DNA of 64,000 nt from Clostridiaceae bacterium Marseille-Q4143 (GTDB lineage: Bacteria > Bacillota > Clostridia > Lachnospirales > Lachnospiraceae): positions 2,366,416 to 2,430,415 of the forward strand of contig CP073693.1 of NCBI GenBank assembly GCA_018228645.1, written 5' to 3'. Made by a program: the position numbers and the translations under genes. How positions within the stretch are numbered: the first letter of the stretch is position 1; each line of letters opens with the position of its first letter. The notes below the pieces were generated by a model. The model ran no database searches, was not told the origin of the DNA, and was given only the letters and a program-made list of their open reading frames with translations. Of the stretch, positions 61,950 to 64,000 are shown one piece after another.

Positions 61950-62738
61950 ATGCAGGAAATTATCGTTGCGACACTGGTCATCGGTGTCATCGGTCTTGTC
62001 ATCGGTATTGCACTGGTGGCAGCAGGAAAGAAATTTTATGTGGCAGTGGATGAGCGTGTGACTCAGGTTCGCGAGTGCCTGCCGGGAAATAACTGTGGTG
62101 CCTGCGGGTATGCAGGATGTGACGCGGTAGCCTCTGCAATTGTAAGCGGAGAAGCTCCGGTCAATGCCTGTCCGGTCGGACCGGCTTCCATGGTGGAGAA
62201 GATCGGTGCAATCATGGGTGTGGAAGCAGAAGCTTCTATGAGAAAAGTTGCATTTGTAAAGTGTAACGGAGACTGTGAACATACATCCAATAAGAATCAT
62301 TATGTGGGAATCAAGGACTGCCGTGCAGCTGCTCTGGCCGGCGTTTCCACTGCATCCTGTGATTATGGATGTCTGGGATTCGGCTCCTGTGTAAAGGCAT
62401 GCTCCCTTGATGCAATTCATATTGTAAATGGAGTAGCTGTAGTAGATACTTCAAAATGTAAGGGTTGCGGTATGTGTGCAGCAGCCTGCCCGAAGGGTCT
62501 GATTGAAGTCGTGCGTGCAGACAAGACATATGCTGTACGCTGCTCTAATAAGGACAAAGGACCGGCAGTGAAAAAGGTATGTTCCGCTGGATGTCTCGGA
62601 TGTAAGATTTGTGAGAAGCAGTGTGAACATGAAGCAATTCAGGTGGAAGGAAATGTGGCTCATATTGACTACGACAAGTGCGTAGGATGCGGCAAGTGTG
62701 CTGAAAAGTGCCCTGCTAAATGTATTGCCAAACAGTAA
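61950..62738 (+). CDS. rnfB: Rnf complex subunit B (ferredoxin-like)
   Basis: A 262-aa subunit with an N-terminal membrane anchor (about 4-26), the [4Fe-4S] cluster motif CLPGNNCGACGYAGC (about 45-59) and further ferredoxin-type clusters: CKGCGMCAAACPKG, CLGCKICEKQCEH and CVGCGKCAEKCPAKC. Accepts electrons from ferredoxin. I chose the ATG at 61950, which has GAAGGAGG upstream. It follows rnfA by 13 nt. Confidence 0.94.
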   Translation: MQEIIVATLVIGVIGLVIGIALVAAGKKFYVAVDERVTQVRECLPGNNCGACGYAGCDAVASAIVSGEAPVNACPVGPASMVEKIGAIMGVEAEASMRKVAFVKCNGDCEHTSNKNHYVGIKDCRAAALAGVSTASCDYGCLGFGSCVKACSLDAIHIVNGVAVVDTSKCKGCGMCAAACPKGLIEVVRADKTYAVRCSNKDKGPAVKKVCSAGCLGCKICEKQCEHEAIQVEGNVAHIDYDKCVGCGKCAEKCPAKCIAKQ

Positions 62739-62741
62739 AGT

Positions 62742-63779
62742 ATGAATCGTAAACCGCTGTTGATATTATTATCAATCATTGTAGCGGGACTGGCTGCCGG
62801 CTGTATTCTGAAGTACAGCCGGCAAAGTCATGCCCGAGAATATTCAAGACAGTTCTTTGCCATGGACACGGTGATGAGTTTCACCGCTTATGGAGAGCGT
62901 GGAGAAGAAGCTGTGGAAGCCGCGGTGCAGGAAGTAGAACGCCTGGATGCACTTCTCTCGACGGGAATTGCGGAGAGCGAAGTGTCGCGGATCAATGCAT
63001 CAGGAGAGGGAGATCTGTCTGAAGATACGGAAAAGATTTTATCTGAAGGTCTTACCATCTGGAAACAGACAGGAGGGCTTTTCGATGTGACGATTTATCC
63101 GCTCATGCAGCTGTGGGGATTCCAGACTGGAAACTATCATGTGCCGACAAAGGAGGAACTGAAACAGACTATGAGTCTGGTGGATTCTTCCAAAGTGATT
63201 CTTGATGGAAACCATGTGACACTGGGAGAAAAGCAGAAGATGGATCTCGGTGGAATTGCCAAAGGTTATACATCAAACCGGATTATGGAGATTTTCCAGG
63301 AATATGGCGTAACTTCTGCTATGGTGTCCCTTGGAGGAAATGTGCAGACGCTGGGAAAGAAACCGGATGGAACAGATTGGCAGGTTGGTATTCAGAATCC
63401 TGACAATGTGCAGGGAGACCTTCTGGGAGCAGTTGCTGTGCAGGACCAGGCCGTGATCACTTCGGGCGGATATGAACGTTATTTCGAGGAAAACGGACAG
63501 ACTTATATTCATATTCTGGACCCTCGAACTGGCTGCCCAGCAGAAAGTGGACTGGCTTCTGTGACGATTGTATCGTCGAACGGTATGCTGGCAGATGCGT
63601 TGTCGACATCTCTGTACATTATGGGACTGGATGAAGCAGAGGCGTACTGGAGAATCTATGCGGATGAATTTGATATGATATTGATGACGGATGATGGAAC
63701 GGTATATGTGACGGAAGGAATCCGGGACAGATTCCGAACAAAAGGAAAGATGGAGGTTCTTTACAGAGAAGAACCATAA
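62742..63779 (+). CDS. apbE: FAD:protein FMN transferase
   Basis: A 345-aa ApbE-family enzyme that links FMN covalently to Ser/Thr of RnfG, RnfD and NqrBC-like targets. An N-terminal hydrophobic segment (about 5-24) anchors it outside the membrane. Landmarks are FFAMDTVMSFTAYG, LDLGGIAKGYTSNRIMEIF, MVSLGGNVQTLG and HILDPRTGCPAESGLASVTIV. It is 3 nt after rnfB and has no clear ribosome binding site, so it depends on coupling. Its target motif is in the fused RnfD-G. Confidence 0.93.
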   Translation: MNRKPLLILLSIIVAGLAAGCILKYSRQSHAREYSRQFFAMDTVMSFTAYGERGEEAVEAAVQEVERLDALLSTGIAESEVSRINASGEGDLSEDTEKILSEGLTIWKQTGGLFDVTIYPLMQLWGFQTGNYHVPTKEELKQTMSLVDSSKVILDGNHVTLGEKQKMDLGGIAKGYTSNRIMEIFQEYGVTSAMVSLGGNVQTLGKKPDGTDWQVGIQNPDNVQGDLLGAVAVQDQAVITSGGYERYFEENGQTYIHILDPRTGCPAESGLASVTIVSSNGMLADALSTSLYIMGLDEAEAYWRIYADEFDMILMTDDGTVYVTEGIRDRFRTKGKMEVLYREEP

Positions 63780-63783
63780 AAGA

Positions 63784-63831
63784 AAATACCATGGTGCAGC
63801 TGATAAAACAGCGGTGCCATGGTATTTTTTT
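63784..63831. terminator. Bidirectional terminator
   Basis: AAATACCATGG pairs with CCATGGTATTT (63784-63827), with flanking A and T runs. Ends the Rnf operon and the convergent gene at the window end. Confidence 0.9.
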
Positions 63832-63833
63832 GC

Positions 63834-64000
63834 CTATGCCTGACGGATACCGGAAATATCAGAATCAATCATCATGGAGTAATTGGTGTAGTAAACAACG
63901 AATCCGGGTTTTGCACCGTTTGGTTTTTTTACATGTTTTTTCTCGATGTAATCAATTTCCACTTTTTCCGCATTTCGGTTACTGGAATAGTAAGCGGCCA
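63834..64000 (-). CDS. NFACT/RqcH-family protein, C-terminal fragment (runs off the window)
   Basis: The final 55 codons on the minus strand translate as AAYYSSNRNAEKVEIDYIE followed by KKHVKKPNGAKPGFVVYYTNYS and end at TAG (63834-63836). The HVKKPNGAKPG block is the conserved end of the NFACT-R domain in RqcH/FbpA-type proteins, which add alanine tails to stalled nascent chains. Only the 3' end lies in the window. Confidence 0.82.
   Translation of the reverse strand, partial: AAYYSSNRNAEKVEIDYIEKKHVKKPNGAKPGFVVYYTNYSMMIDSDISGIRQA

Overview
The window reads as chromosomal DNA of a strictly anaerobic gut Firmicute, most likely Lachnospiraceae (Blautia / Mediterraneibacter / Dorea-like). This is an inference. 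It rests on an Rnf complex with ApbE, a separate archaeal-type IMP cyclohydrolase beside a stand-alone AICAR transformylase, ZTP, THF and cobalamin riboswitches, BspA-type leucine-rich-repeat (LRR) proteins, low-GC Gram-positive promoters and ribosome binding sites, and lipoprotein and ECF transport in place of outer-membrane systems. No phage, plasmid, insertion sequence or CRISPR array was seen.

Layout. 1-1.7 kb: a DNA glycosylase and an FMN-dependent alpha-hydroxy-acid dehydrogenase. 1.7-3.9 kb (minus): the last two purine steps behind a ZTP riboswitch. 3.9-7.7 kb: galK-galT (minus) with a divergent AraC regulator. 7.7-9.1 kb: a DUF6465 protein and the cobalt chelatase CbiK. 9.1-13.1 kb: an LRR / VWA-metallopeptidase / MoxR-ATPase / DUF1622 operon. 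13.2-13.98 kb (minus): folT under a THF riboswitch. 14-16.3 kb (minus): a cobalamin riboswitch, an LRR protein and a TIM-barrel isomerase.

16.3-33.9 kb (plus) is the most interesting region. Two cobalamin-riboswitch-like leaders in series precede a long run of closely spaced genes. These encode a lipoprotein with the transcobalamin-type C-terminal domain (DUF4430), EcfT, a fused double EcfA ATPase, a CbrT-like S component, a MacB-type ATPase, a membrane-anchored NEW3-like protein, a MacB/FtsX permease, a small anchored protein and two very large secreted proteins. One of the large proteins carries an alpha/alpha-toroid-like region between Ig-like modules. The two halves of a mammalian intrinsic-factor fold therefore appear to sit on separate proteins of one B12-regulated locus. 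I propose a Gram-positive corrinoid-capture and uptake system.

34-37.9 kb: an LRR paralogue, then a RloA/RloB (AbiL-type) defence module with a broken rloB, sitting between two copies of a duplicated LRR-3'-end plus a 163-nt inverted-repeat-bounded element. 38-44.9 kb: Fe-alcohol dehydrogenase, an MBL hydrolase, a lipoprotein, an Rpn-type nuclease, coaBC and coaX, and a site-2 protease. 45-50.9 kb: gltX, a PcrA-like helicase, a YigZ protein and a Na/Pi transporter preceded by an 11-bp-periodic Pho-box-like array. 51-57.5 kb: an aminotransferase, luxS, mgtE, a flavin reductase, an RluA-type synthase, queH, a nitroreductase and tRNA-Ser(CGA). 57.6-63.8 kb: the Rnf operon (rnfC, a fused rnfD-rnfG, rnfE, rnfA, rnfB) with apbE. 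The window ends in the 3' end of an NFACT/RqcH gene on the minus strand.
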